Below, one piece after another: positions 14,337 to 27,997 of a stretch of 64,000 nt of DNA. The position numbers and the translations under genes were made by a program. The stretch's first letter is position 1, and each line of letters starts with the position of its first letter. The stretch comes from Gibbula magus. Taxonomy: Eukaryota > Mollusca > Gastropoda > Trochida > Trochidae. A model generated the notes under the pieces. It searched no databases, was not told the DNA's origin, and worked only from the letters and a program-made list of their open reading frames with translations. The stretch is taken from NCBI GenBank assembly GCA_936450465.1, contig OW388296.1:37104023-37168022 (forward strand), read 5' to 3'.

Positions 14337-17300
14337 ACCATCTCTTGTTACGCAAATGAAAGATAATCCATTTCCTATCCAATGAGGTATCTTACATGAT
14401 GTTTGATAGGGAATGTGATACCGTAAAATGCAAATTAACGTCACTATGTAGTATACATATTAACTGCTTAATGAGTTTTCGAAAATTTAACTAGTCAAGC
14501 AGTACTAAGGAATATTTGCATCACGATCTATTGGTACGCAAATGAAAGATAATCAAATTTCCTATCCAATGAGGTATCTTACATGATGTTTGATAGGGAA
14601 TGTGTTACCGTAAAATGCAAAACAACGTCACTAGGTAGTATACATATTGACTTTTGAGGGTTTTTTCACAATCAAACTAGTCTAAGGGTACCGAGGAATA
14701 TTTGTAAAATTATTTAATGTTACCCAAATGAAAGATAATTAATTGTCCTATCCAATGATGTATCTTACATGATGTTGATAGGGAATGTGATACCGTAAAA
14801 TGCAAAAGATCGTCACTAAGGTATACATATTAACTGCTTAATGAGTTTTTAACAATGAAACTAGTCTAAGTTTACATAGGAATATTTGCAACACCATCTT
14901 AAGGTACGCAAATGAAAGAGATTTCAATTTCCTATCCAATGAGGTATCTTACATGATGTTTGATAGGGAATGTGATACCGTAAAAAGCAAAATGACGTCA
15001 GTAGGTAGTATACATATTAACTGCTTAATGAGTTTTTAACAATGAACCTAGTCTAAGGGTACTAAGGAATATTTGCACCACAATCTAAACGTACGCAAAT
15101 GAAAGATAATCCAATTTTCTATCCAATGAAGTATCTTACATGATGTTTGATAGGGAATGTGATACCGTAAAAAGCAAAATGACGTCAGTAGTTAGTATAC
15201 ATATTAACTGTTCAATGAGTTTTTAACAATCAAACTAGTCTAAGGGTGCCGAGGAATATTTGCACCACTATTTAAAGGTATCCAAATCGAAGATAATCCA
15301 ATTTCCTATCCAATGAGGTATCTTACATGATGTTTGATAGGGAATGTGATACCGTAAAATGCAAAATGACGTCACCAGGTAGTATACATATTAACTGCTT
15401 AATGAGTTTTCGAACATTTAACTAGTCAAACAGTACTAAGGAATATTTGCATCGCCATCTTTTGTTACGCAAATGAAAGATAATACAATTTCCTATCCAA
15501 TGAGGTATCGTACATGATGTTTGATAGGGAATGTGATACCGTAAAATGCAAAATAACGTCACTATGTAGTATCCATATTGACTTTTTAAGGGTTTTTGCA
15601 CAATCGAACTAGTCTAAGGGTACCGAGGAATATTTGTAAAATTATTTAATGTTACCCAAATGAAAGATAATTTATTGTCCTATCCAATGATGTATCTTAC
15701 ATGATGTTTGATAGGGAATGTGATACCGTAAAATGCAAAAGATCGTCACTAAGGTATACATATTAACTGCTTAATGAGTTTTTAACAATGAAACTAGTCT
15801 AAGGTTACCAAGGAATATTTGCAACACCATCTTAAGGTACGCAAATGAAAGAAAATTCAATTTCCTATCCAATGAGGTATCTTACATGATGTTTGATAGG
15901 GAATGTGATACCGTAAAAAGCAAAATGACGTCAGTAGGTAGTATACATATTAACTGCTTAATGAGTTTTTAAAAATGAACCTAGTCTAAGGGTACTAAGG
16001 AATATTTGCACCACAATCTAAACGTACGCAAATGAAAGATAATCCAATTTTCTATCCAATGAAGTATCTTACATGATGTTTGATAGGGAATATGATACCG
16101 TAAAAAGCAAAATGACGTCAGTAGGTAGTATACATGTTAACTGCTTAATGAGTTTTTAACTATGAACCTAGTCTAAGGGTTCTAAGGAATATTTGCACCA
16201 CCATCTCTTGTTACGCAAATGAAAGATAATCCATTTCCTATCCAATGAGGTATCTTACATGATGTTTGATAGGGAATGTGATACCGTAAAATGCAAATTA
16301 ACGTCACTATGTAGTATACATATTAACTGCTTAATGAGTTTTCGAAAATTTAACTAGTCAAGCAGTACTAAGGAATATTTGCATCACGATCTATTGGTAC
16401 GCAAATGAAAGATAATCAAATTTCCTATCCAATGAGGTATCTTACATGATGTTTGATAGGGAATGTGATACCGTAAAATGCAAAACAACGTCACTAGGTA
16501 GTATACATATTGACTTTTGAGGGTTTTTTCACAATCAAACTAGTCTAAGGGTACCGAGGAATATTTGTAAAATTATTTAATGTTACCCAAATGAAAGATA
16601 ATTAATTGTCCTATCCAATGATGTATCTTACATGATGTTGATAGGGAATGTGATACCGTAAAATGCAAAAGATCGTCACTAAGGTATACATATTAACTGC
16701 TTAATGAGTTTTTAACAATGAAACTAGTCTAAGTTTACATAGGAATATTTGCAACACCATCTTAAGGTACGCAAATGAAAGAGATTTCAATTTCCTATCC
16801 AATGAGGTATCTTACATGATGTTTGATAGGGAATGTGATACCGTAAAAAGCAAAATGACGTCAGTAGGTAGTATACATATTAACTGCTTAATGAGTTTTT
16901 AACAATGAACCTAGTCTAAGGGTACTAAGGAATATTTGCACCACAATCTAAACGTACGCAAATGAAAGATAATCCAATTTTCTATCCAATGAAGTATCTT
17001 ACATGATGTTTGATAGGGAATGTGATACCGTAAAAAGCAAAATGACGTCAGTAGTTAGTATACATATTAACTGTTCAATGAGTTTTTAACAATCAAACTA
17101 GTCTAAGGGTGCCGAGGAATATTTGCACCACTATTTAAAGGTATCCAAATCGAAGATAATCCAATTTCCTATCCAATGAGGTATCTTACATGATGTTTGA
17201 TAGGGAATGTGATACCGTAAAATGCAAAATGACGTCACCAGGTAGTATACATATTAACTGCTTAATGAGTTTTCGAACATTTAACTAGTCAAACAGTACT

Positions 17301-19928
17301 AAGGAATATTTGCATCGCCATCTTTTGTTACGCAAATGAAAGATAATACAATTTCCTATCCAATGAGGTATCGTACATGATGTTTGATAGGGAATGTGAT
17401 ACCGTAAAATGCAAAATAACGTCACTATGTAGTATCCATATTGACTTTTTAAGGGTTTTTGCACAATCGAACTAGTCTAAGGGTACCGAGGAATATTTGT
17501 AAAATTATTTAATGTTACCCAAATGAAAGATAATTTATTGTCCTATCCAATGATGTATCTTACATGATGTTTGATAGGGAATGTGATACCGTAAAATGCA
17601 AAAGATCGTCACTAAGGTATACATATTAACTGCTTAATGAGTTTTTAACAATGAAACTAGTCTAAGGTTACCAAGGAATATTTGCAACACCATCTTAAGG
17701 TACGCAAATGAAAGAAAATTCAATTTCCTATCCAATGAGGTATCTTACATGATGTTTGATAGGGAATGTGATACCGTAAAAAGCAAAATGACGTCAGTAG
17801 GTAGTATACATATTAACTGCTTAATGAGTTTTTAAAAATGAACCTAGTCTAAGGGTACTAAGGAATATTTGCACCACAATCTAAACGTACGCAAATGAAA
17901 GATAATCCAATTTTCTATCCAATGAAGTATCTTACATGATGTTTGATAGGGAATATGATACCGTAAAAAGCAAAATGACGTCAGTAGGTAGTATACATGT
18001 TAACTGCTTAATGAGTTTTTAACTATGAACCTAGTCTAAGGGTTCTAAGGAATATTTGCACCACCATCTCTTGTTACGCAAATGAAAGATAATCCATTTC
18101 CTATCCAATGAGGTATCTTACATGATGTTTGATAGGGAATGTGATACCGTAAAATGCAAATTAACGTCACTATGTAGTATACATATTAACTGCTTAATGA
18201 GTTTTCGAAAATTTAACTAGTCAAGCAGTACTAAGGAATATTTGCATCACGATCTATTGGTACGCAAATGAAAGATAATCAAATTTCCTATCCAATGAGG
18301 TATCTTACATGATGTTTGATAGGGAATGTGATACCGTAAAATGCAAAACAACGTCACTAGGTAGTATACATATTGACTTTTGAGGGTTTTTTCACAATCA
18401 AACTAGTCTAAGGGTACCGAGGAATATTTGTAAAATTATTTAATGTTACCCAAATGAAAGATAATTAATTGTCCTATCCAATGATGTATCTTACATGATG
18501 TTGATAGGGAATGTGATACCGTAAAATGCAAAAGATCGTCACTAAGGTATACATATTAACTGCTTAATGAGTTTTTAACAATGAAACTAGTCTAAGTTTA
18601 CATAGGAATATTTGCAACACCATCTTAAGGTACGCAAATGAAAGAGATTTCAATTTCCTATCCAATGAGGTATCTTACATGATGTTTGATAGGGAATGTG
18701 ATACCGTAAAAAGCAAAATGACGTCAGTAGGTAGTATACATATTAACTGCTTAATGAGTTTTTAACAATGAACCTAGTCTAAGGGTACTAAGGAATATTT
18801 GCACCACAATCTAAACGTACGCAAATGAAAGATAATCCAATTTTCTATCCAATGAAGTATCTTACATGATGTTTGATAGGGAATGTGATACCGTAAAAAG
18901 CAAAATGACGTCAGTAGTTAGTATACATATTAACTGTTCAATGAGTTTTTAACAATCAAACTAGTCTAAGGGTGCCGAGGAATATTTGCACCACTATTTA
19001 AAGGTATCCAAATCGAAGATAATCCAATTTCCTATCCAATGAGGTATCTTACATGATGTTTGATAGGGAATGTGATACCGTAAAATGCAAAATGACGTCA
19101 CCAGGTAGTATACATATTAACTGCTTAATGAGTTTTCGAACATTTAACTAGTCAAACAGTACTAAGGAATATTTGCATCGCCATCTTTTGTTACGCAAAT
19201 GAAAGATAATACAATTTCCTATCCAATGAGGTATCGTACATGATGTTTGATAGGGAATGTGATACCGTAAAATGCAAAATAACGTCACTATGTAGTATCC
19301 ATATTGACTTTTTAAGGGTTTTTGCACAATCGAACTAGTCTAAGGGTACCGAGGAATATTTGTAAAATTATTTAATGTTACCCAAATGAAAGATAATTTA
19401 TTGTCCTATCCAATGATGTATCTTACATGATGTTTGATAGGGAATGTGATACCGTAAAATGCAAAAGATCGTCACTAAGGTATACATATTAACTGCTTAA
19501 TGAGTTTTTAACAATGAAACTAGTCTAAGGTTACCAAGGAATATTTGCAACACCATCTTAAGGTACGCAAATGAAAGAAAATTCAATTTCCTATCCAATG
19601 AGGTATCTTACATGATGTTTGATAGGGAATGTGATACCGTAAAAAGCAAAATGACGTCAGTAGGTAGTATACATATTAACTGCTTAATGAGTTTTTAAAA
19701 ATGAACCTAGTCTAAGGGTACTAAGGAATATTTGCACCACAATCTAAACGTACGCAAATGAAAGATAATCCAATTTTCTATCCAATGAAGTATCTTACAT
19801 GATGTTTGATAGGGAATATGATACCGTAAAAAGCAAAATGACGTCAGTAGGTAGTATACATGTTAACTGCTTAATGAGTTTTTAACTATGAACCTAGTCT
19901 AAGGGTTCTAAGGAATATTTGCACCACA
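14337..19928 (+). repeat. Higher-order repeat: 10-monomer unit of 1,863 bp, three near-identical copies
   Basis: The marker 'tctcttgttacgcaaatg' occurs at 14,341, 16,204 and 18,067, both offsets being 1,863. A private 1-base deletion ('catgatgttgatagg') and private variants such as 'gggaatatgatacc' recur at the same offset in all three copies. I saw no differences between copies at the sites compared. The first copy begins abruptly after 'gcatcacca' and the third ends near 19,928, where the sequence switches to a different monomer type. Confidence 0.92.
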
Positions 19929-20796
19929 ATCTAAACGTACCCAAATGGAAGATAATTCAATTTCCTATCCAATGAGGTATTTTACATGATGTTTGATAGG
20001 GAATGTGATACCGTAAAATGCAAAATAACGTCACCAGGTAGTATACATATTAACTGCTTAATGAGTTTTCGAACATTTAACTAGTCAAACAGTACTAAGG
20101 AATATTTGCATCACCATCTATTGGTACGCAAATGAAAGATAATCTAATTTCCTATCCAATGAGGTATCTTACATGATGTTTGATAGGGAATTTGATACCG
20201 TAAAATGCAAAATAACGTCACCAGGTAGTATACATATTAACTGCTTAATGAGTTTTCGAACATTTAACTAGTCAAACAGTACTAAGGAATATTTTCATCA
20301 CCATCTATGGGTACGCAAATGAAAGATAATCCAATTTCTTATCCAATGAGGTATCTTACATGATGTTTGATAGGGAATGTGATACCGTAAAATGCAAAAT
20401 ACCGTCACTAAGGTATACATATTAACTGCTTAATGAGTTTTTAACAATAAAACTAGTCTAAGGGTACTAAGGAATATTTGCACTACAATCTAAAGGTACG
20501 CAAATGAAAGATAATTCAATTTCCTATTCAATGAGGTATCTTACATGATGTTTGATAGGGAATGTGATACCGTAAAAAGCAAAATTACGTCAGTAGGTAG
20601 TATACATATTAACTGCTTAATGAGTTTTTAATAATGACCTAGTCTAAGGGTACTAAGGAATATTTGCACCACTATTTAAAGGTATCCAAATCGAAGATAA
20701 TTAAATGTTCTATCCAATGAGGTATCTTACATGATGTTTGATAGGGAATGTGATACCGTAAAATGCAAAATAACATCACCAGGTAGTATACATATT

Positions 20797-21757
20797 CCAT
20801 ATGCATTATTTTTACATTTTATCTGTAAATAAGTATTTTGGATATACGATTATTCAACCAAAAGCGTATATATTCAGAATTTATTGGATTCACATATCGT
20901 AATCAAGTAAAGAAGAAGTAAACGCCGGAAAAGCATTTTATTTTAACTTATGTGAGTACTTTAGCTCAGATGGTTAAATCACCATATCATCAAAATACCT
21001 GTATTGACCTGTATTAATAACATGACACACTTTAAAGCAAATTTATAATATGTGAAATAAATATTCAAATTTCATACTACATATCTTATGATATGAACTG
21101 AACTGAACAGCAAAAGAAACGCGAGTTTAAATGATTATAGTTTCTGTTTGCAAATAAGCCCATGGTTTGTCATATCATTAGTAAATGTCAGATAACATTT
21201 GGAGCTATGTAGAGTATAGATGGTTACCATTGCAAAGTCAAATGGTATCAGTTCGCGAAAATGCACGTCACATGTTGTCATAGTAACATGATCTGCCTGT
21301 CATCCGATACTTGCTCTGTGAAAAGGACCAAATCTTGTTTAAGAAGTCAATGCTTTGCAAAATAAACGTGACATTTTTGGAAACTGGGATATTGGCCGAC
21401 TGCATGCTGTACAGTTTGCAATGACTGTAAATGTGCTCGTGGAACACCTTGGTACCGACAAGGAATGCAATACCTTGAAGTTTTATCAAACTGAGACCCA
21501 TATATCCATTCTTAGACCGTGGGCCGAAGTAGGAAGTCGTTTCAACAGGCCTCATAAATTACATGGCTAGTAGATCTGTATTGAATAATTAAGAATGGAA
21601 ATATCAGACCTCAGAAAGTGAAAGTTTAACCCCAAACACAATGTCCATATTAAGAAAATAGCTTGTAAATAATCAAGTTTTTATTTAAGGTCGTCATAGT
21701 AACGGAGACGTTTCAGCCAATCAAATTGCGCTTATACCTTCACCTCGCCACAGCAAA
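20797..21757 (+). promoter_or_regulatory. Single-copy flank and putative promoter of the following gene
   Basis: The satellite stops at about 20,796 and single-copy sequence begins. Two 14-base sites fit the RFX X-box pattern RYYNYY-N2-RRNRAC: 21,274-21,287 (gttgtcatagtaac) and 21,690-21,703 (gtcgtcatagtaac). The second lies 13 bases before a CCAAT box (21,717-21,721, within agccaatca), which is 36 bases before the ATG at 21,758. This resembles the RFX plus NF-Y arrangement of animal promoters; function is inferred. Open frames at 21,268-21,570 on either strand look like chance. Confidence 0.45.
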
Positions 21758-23112
21758 ATGGCCGCGCCCGTAAATGGTTGTGCGTGTCACATTGCTGAAA
21801 CAGATAACGAGCCAATTTTACCCTTCTCTGACAAGTCCTGGAATAAATTATCTGATTGTATGAACACTTGGGCAACCCTTGATGGCCAGGAACGAGATTT
21901 AGCACGACGGTTTGTTGCTATTTCACGGGATTGTTTTGGTTATCACCGTAGATGTTATCAGTTGTTTACGAATAAGAGACGTTTGCAGCAGGCGTGAGAA
22001 AGGCTGTTTAAGAGCTGATAATGATAAAGAAACGCCAGTGCCAACTCCCAAGAAGTTACTACGGTCAGAAGTAAAATCATCCGCTGGCGCTGGGAGACGG
22101 TCTAAACATGTCTTGCCACATCAGTGTATCATTTGTTTGAAAAATAAGTCTGTGTGTGACAAAGCAACATACAAATGGAAAAGAGAAAAACTTGTCACCT
22201 GTGAGACGGATGCTGGCAAACTACTTCAGGCAGCCAGATTGAAAAAAGATCAGAGGATATTAGTACAGGTAGATACTTTGTTTATTATTGTAGATAATTT
22301 GTTTATTAACAACTCCATATTAGATAGAAAAGATCCGGTTTCAATCGAAGTGAGATATCATAGTTCATGCTACAAGCTCTACACAAGATGTCTTTATGAA
22401 CTAGAAACAGGAAATGAACTCTGACCACTGTTTCAGTCATTTGAAGTGTTTTGTTCAGACGTCATCGAGGAAAGGCTAATATCAAATGAGGAAATTATGA
22501 AGATTTCTCGTCTTACAGAATTTTTTTTGAAAACTGCCGCAGATACAGAGGGTATTGATATTAGTGGCTACCGACATTGTCAGCTGAAGTCAAGATTGTT
22601 AGCAAAATACCCCAATCTTGAATTTATTCAACCAAGCTCAAACAGTTGTGAGCTAGTACTTTATAACAGTGACAACAACACATCAGTTGTAACAGTACCC
22701 TGCTCTGAAGATAATTCTGATTCGGATTGGGAAATGGAAGATGCCTCTGATCAAGCTCAAGATCCCAACTCCAGCACATCCTCACAAGACATATTTGCAC
22801 AACTGTACAGATCTGCTCTCATCATTCGAGGTGTCATTTCCTCCACTAAAGGAATTGAAGCTTGGCCACCAAAAGCTGATGATATGAACTTGTTGTCCTG
22901 TTACAACATCATCTCAGCTGAGCTCTTTAACTTTCTTTTGTGGTGTAGCAATATGTCTGATGAATTTTGTACAAGCAAAATAAGTATCAAAGGACATGAG
23001 AATGAGAAAAAAGTGCTCTCAATTGCTCAAGATGTCATCACATTAGCATCAAATGGAAGAAAACTGATGCCTAAACATTTAGCACTTGGCATGACTATCA
23101 GACACATTTCAG
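21758..23112 (+). CDS. Exon 1: N-terminal zinc-binding region and acidic linker (broken)
   Basis: The ATG at 21,758 has a good animal start context (A at -3, G at +4). Cysteines GCACH open the protein and YHRRCY follows. Near 21,990 the frame must move by one base (one extra base restores it) to reach the next open stretch. That stretch has CIICLKNKSVC (from 22,125), more Cys residues, then YHSSCYKLYTR (about 22,356), which together look like a zinc-binding module. An in-frame TGA at 22,422-22,424 interrupts; the same frame then continues as a likely coding stretch with an acidic Ser/Asp/Glu run (about 22,700-22,770). The exon ends HIS-G at 23,112 with a donor GTAATT and leaves one base of a codon (phase 1). 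Confidence 0.75.
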
Positions 23113-23342
23113 GTAATTGAATTTGTATGTTATATATATGTAAAAAGGTCATTAAATAATAAGTGATATCATGTGGCATAATGCTGAAGTAGACATCTTT
23201 AAGACAATACCTCAAAAATAAAAATGCTTTGACAAATAAAAAATTCAAAATTATTTTTATTACTGATAAGTAAAATGAACAAAATTTCATATTGTATCCT
23301 GGTAAGTTTTTGAAAGCTAATGAGTATTTTTCTGATTCACAG
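23113..23342 (+). other. Intron 1 (230 bases)
   Basis: It begins GTAATTG and ends with gattcacAG. The one leftover base before it and the two after it form a Gly codon, restoring the frame. It is AT-rich, with no other feature. Confidence 0.8.
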
Positions 23343-23522
23343 GTTCAGCCAAACTCCAGCACCTCATTAACTCCTTTGGCCACTCTTTGACACTGGAGCA
23401 TGACACAGCGCTTGCCCTACAGCAACTCAATCGCCAGAATGATGTTCCACCTGGATTTCAATCCGAAACTTTCACAACACTAGTTTGGGACAATAATGAC
23501 TTTGGCGAAGAAACACTTTCTG
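23343..23522 (+). CDS. Exon 2
   Basis: 180 bases, 60 codons, entered and left in phase 1. The peptide runs from SAKLQHLINSFGHS through DNNDFGEETLS-G and has no stop. The donor after it is GTAATT. No motif is recognised; it belongs to the middle region of the protein. Confidence 0.8.
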
Positions 23523-26500
23523 GTAATTTTAATACTATGTTTGAAATCAAATTGATATCAGAAGCAGAAAATTTAATCTGTAATATATACACACCTGAAA
23601 TACAAATACATAATATCAAAATAAAAATATTTCAAATATTTCAAATTGATTGCTAAATACTGTTCTCCTTTTTTCATGTTTTATACTTGTTTTTATTCAC
23701 ACAGGTTGTTCTGAGCATTAAGGTAAGAATTAAGGGTGAAGCAATACACCATCATACTAGTCAGGCAGAATGGTGAAATGATTGTGCACTTTGGGTGAAA
23801 AGTACCAAACTTGGCACAAAGATAGCTTGTGGTATTGTGATTAAATTTGGTCTGAGGGCCAAGTCAATTTCGATCCAAGATGGCCGCCAAATCCAAAATG
23901 GCCGCCACTGTTAAAACGTATCTGCTTTTTCATGTTTCTGCATATCTAAATGATCCATTCATGTTATTTTATTGTTATTCATGCTAGCTTAGAAACCCAG
24001 AAATACAAGGATTGATACTGTATTGATTAATCCATTGTTGACGATGGTACAAATGATAAATAGAAGAAAACAATCAAAATGGCAGCCAATTTTGTGATCT
24101 AAGGTGATGTTTCTTTTTGTGCGTTTCTACGTGTTTATATCATCAAATTAGATTGTCAATCTTGCTTGTTTAGACTAGAAATACCATAACTAACAATTTA
24201 TTGGTTATCCCGTTGTTGACAGTAGCAAACATAATCCAAAATGGCGGCCAATTTGTCACTGAAGGGCATCCTTCGATAACCTAGAATTGAATTGTTTTCC
24301 TTAATCTTATTACGAATCATTTAGGTTGGTATTCTAAACTTATGGTCTTCAAATAAATATAGTCCAATTAATTTCCTTCCATGATGGCGGCCAAATTCAA
24401 AATGGCCGCCACTGTCAACATGTATCTCTTTGGGCATGTTTACACATATTTAAATGATTCAATGACCCAATTTTATTAGTATTCTTGCTTGTTTTGAAGA
24501 TAATAGTATGTTCATAGTTTTGCAGGTGATTGACTAGGAAACTTATATAACTTTATTGTGAACCGACACTATATCGTTTAGTTCAATTGTTTTAAAATAC
24601 ATACATAATACACAGTACTATACTACTACATACTATTTGAAAGTACGCAATGTGAACTGGACAGTGCTAAGATGGCACATTCACCTTAAGTGTATCCTTC
24701 GATTCTCCAGGTAATATTATTCTTTCATCTTATTGTCATTCTTTTAGGTTTTCATTCTGTTTTCAGTATAGATTTCATATCAGATTAAGTCATCATTGAG
24801 TTCATATTTCCAGAGACAACACTTTGAAGCACGATGAAAGTTTGAAACAAGCATCCACAATGACATCCTCTGTTTAAATTACTACAACCACATTTCAATA
24901 CGTCTGTCCTGCCTGATATACTGATCTCCTTGTGTGTTGAAACACTATATCTGAACTTGATTTATAAGTTAATAATGTTTAACATCAACGCTCTCACGGG
25001 AACTTATTGGCATGCAATCATCAAGATACCACGGGTTTGCCTTCCGTACTGATCAAAATGTAGCAATTGCTGGGGTACAATGATAAACATATGTTAGCTC
25101 TAGTTAAGGTACGTTTAAATTGTTGATAAAGATATCTCCTAGAATAATTTGATAGCAGGCTACTGCTGCATGCAACCAATGTCATTACTCAATGAAACCA
25201 GAGCATCATGCTGCTCTCTGTGTTCTTTAGGCTGTACCCTTGTTCAGTCAAACAATCCTCGTTGCTCTCTGACTAGCATTTGCTACTGAAACAATCACAG
25301 ATTCATACCAGCAAATACTGCTACCAAGATCCTTGGAACGTAAAAGATTGTCTCAAACGATTCATATCTATATCGGTTGTGATCTAACCTTATTTTGCGA
25401 CAAATGACATAACAACATTGAAGCAGACAAAATTTTCCCTGACGTTGTAGAAGCTTTTTTCAACTCTTGGGATACTGTCTTTTTTAAAAAAAGGTACCAT
25501 GAATGAATGAATGCAAGCAATATCTGTTTGCCCTCATGTAAGACAGACAATTAAGTTCCTGTGGGAGCACTGGCGATGCTTATAGAGAGGTAACTCATTA
25601 CATCAGATACTTGCTTAAGAGATCTAGTAGGCGAAGGGGTTTCTGAGAGATAGCTTATATATGTGTTTATCCTGAATTGATTGTAGATAAAGAGTGTGTA
25701 TCCCGTATTTCACTGACAGTGAATGGAGGTCTGAATAGGAGTGAAGTGATAGTATCTTGGAGTGAGAGTCGTGACACCAGTAACAATGTTCTAGACACGC
25801 TGGAAACTGAGAAACCTGAGATGATGCATTTGTTCAGTGTTTCCAGAGAGGTAACAGAGGTAACAGTCGAATGAAAGAAATGGAACAAACTAGACCACTT
25901 ATAGTCTTATACAGTGCAATCAGTCAATGTTGTTTTTAAATATACATGTATTGTTCGTCTGTTGTTAGAACCACTGTTTACAGTATTCGACCCAAACCTA
26001 GTGCATTATGTTATGTCTGATAGAACTAGTTCTATAGCTAGGCTGGGAAGTCCAAATAGGTGTCATGACTCACCATAATGTCGGTGGAAAAGATTTGGCG
26101 AACATCATGTCTATGACTGTCTATGAAATGGGTATTTTGCAGTTTCTTTCATTGAATAGCTTTAATTGATTGTGTTCTATGTTATGAAGGGTTTTTGGAC
26201 ACTATAAATACCAACTTTGATAAATAGTAAGAAGAAATTCCCTTGCAAAAAGTCAATCATTATTTGCAAAATATAGGACAGACAATTATCTTCAGAATAA
26301 CAATACAATGCGTTATTGAATCATTTAAATATGCATAAATATGCCAAAAGAGATAAGGTTGACGTACAATGGCCGCCATTTTGATTTTGGCCGCCATCTT
26401 GGAAGTAATTTCATTTAAACCCTTGGACCAGATCTATTTGAAGACCATAAGCTAAGAATACCAACCTAAATGATTCGTAATAAGATTAAGGAAAACAATT

Positions 26501-27811
26501 AAATTCTAGGTTATCAAAGGATGCCCTTCAGTGACAAATTGGCCCCAATTTTGGATTATGTTTGCTACTGTCAACAATGGGATTACCAATATATTGTTAG
26601 TCATGGTATTTCTAGTCTAAACAAGCAAGATTGACAATCTAATTTGATGTAGAAACGAACAAAATCATACATCACCTTAGATCACAAAATTGGCTGCCAT
26701 TTTGATTGTTTTCTTCTATATATCATTTGTACCATCGTCAACAATGGATTAATCAATACAGTATATCAATCCTTGTATTTCGTGGGTTTCAAGCTAGCAT
26801 GAATAACAATAAAATAGCATGAATGGATCATTTAAATATGCAGAAACATGTAAAAGCAGATACGTTTTAACAGTGGCGGCCATTTTGGATTTGGCGGCCA
26901 TCTTGGATCGAAATTGACTTGGCCCTCAGACCAAATTTAATCACAATACCACAAGCTATCTTTGTGCCAAGTTTGGTACTTTTCACCCAAAGTGCACAAT
27001 TGCCTTGATTTTCTGCACCATTCTGCCGGACTATACCGATGCATCGAGATTCATAGGCATACGATACAATACAAGATATGATTTGCCAGCAATACGATAC
27101 CGTGTAAATTATTTATTATTCTGTAAAATACAGTAAATGCTTTCTTATTAGAGTATTTCAACATGAAAACATTGGTTATTGGAAAAGAAAATGTCTGATG
27201 AAACAAAACTGAATGCTCTCAACTTTCTGATTTTTGAGGCCCAGGTTTTGAAACAACTTTGTGTATCGGGATACCTTTCGAATCATGGCAGATCTATCTG
27301 GATATGTATCGCATTGTGACCTACTAACCTGCATGGTTGCACCCCTATTTGGAATGTAGCACCCCTAGTTTTAATGTAGCACATATCTCTTTGTATATAT
27401 GCTTTCCTGCAATGCTTTCCTGCCATGCTTTCCTGTGCTCACTGTCTGTCTTGGCTTTGGGATCTGTAATCAATTCTCTTTTCATATGACCATATTAACC
27501 ACACATTCAATTCAGAATATAATGCATTACAAACTTAAAATAAATTGTATCATAATAATGCAATACCTACCAACATGTAAAATTGATGCATTAGTTTAGC
27601 AATAATGCAAGAGAGCCCTATACATTTAATTTTATACTATACTGTTATATGTCAGTGTGAATCAAATATGTAAAGATTTATTTTACTACCTATCCAAAAC
27701 TCGGTTTGGAAAAGAACCCAGTAATATCTTTTCAGACTCTCATTATCACTTCAGTAATACAGAAAGAAACTCTAATTATTGTATCAATTAATATGTTGTT
27801 GCATTTAACAG
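23523..27811 (+). other. Intron 2 (4,289 bases), enlarged by an inverted-repeat element
   Basis: Donor GTAATT at 23,523, acceptor gcatttaacAG at 27,811; the split Gly codon is restored in exon 3. About three quarters of it is the element at 23,760-27,031. The remaining sequence is AT-rich; around 27,045-27,110 'acgatac' recurs several times. A pyrimidine-rich acceptor-like site at 23,692-23,703 is followed by no coding frame. Confidence 0.75.
23760..27031. mobile_element. 3.27-kb inverted-repeat DNA element with ~780-base arms
   Basis: The arms at 23,760 to about 24,540 and about 26,235 to 27,031 are imperfect reverse complements. Shared landmarks in opposite orientation include the tips gtcaggcagaatggtg / caccattctgccggac, 'gtgcactttgggtgaaaagt', paired 'atggccgcca' motifs and 'tttaaatgattcaat'. 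Both tips are flanked by TA, consistent with a TA target duplication. The left arm also contains an internal near-repeat: the 'gatggcggccaaattcaaaatgg' region near 24,383 resembles that near 23,878, about 505 bases apart. The middle (24,540-26,235) has only short open frames, so it is non-autonomous. Tc1/mariner or another TA-targeting group is possible; the family is not identified. Confidence 0.85.
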
Positions 27812-27997
27812 GTAAAGGAACTACCCACAATACAAATGGAATAATCATCCAGAGCGTTGTTCATGGGCCTGAGATCAGAGAAAACCAGGACAAAATGGAC
27901 TCCATCAGCCGCGACAGAAAACGTACCATTGACGTCCCACCATGTGACATTGAACCTTTTCATGGTCACAAGAGAACTGGTCCAGTTCAGTTTAGAG
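27812..27997 (+). CDS. Exon 3
   Basis: 186 bases, phase 1 at both ends. The peptide starts (G)KGTTHNTNGIIIQ and ends GPVQFR-G, with no stop. The donor is GTAACC. It is rich in charged residues around RENQDKMDSISRDRKR. Confidence 0.8.

Larger units (their letters stand above)
3690..20796 (+). repeat. Satellite array 1, ~187-bp monomer, about 92 copies
   Basis: Head-to-tail tandem array. The core 'tatccaatgaggtatcttac' starts at 3,733, 3,920, 4,107, 4,294, 4,481 and 4,668, a period of 187; some variants are 183-186. The last core is at 20,711. Each monomer has a conserved half (core to 'gtgataccgtaaaa') and a variable half. The main variable types are 'gtttttaacaatgaa..ctagtctaaggg', 'gttttcgaacatttaactag' and a third with 'gacttttgagggttttttc' and 'ttgtaaaattatttaatg'. 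Open frames inside are all short. The monomer length is close to a nucleosome repeat, as for many centromeric or heterochromatic satellites, but nothing here proves a chromosomal location. Confidence 0.97.

Noticed and set aside
20949..20990. tRNA-like 'tttagctcagatggttaaa' (A-box-like)
   Set aside because: There is no B-box (GGTTCRANTCC), no acceptor stem pairing and no anticodon arm.
22269..22327. A 59-base AT-rich GT...AG intron inside exon 1
   Set aside because: Removing it would shift the frame before the YHSSCY motif; the sequence reads through in frame as it stands.
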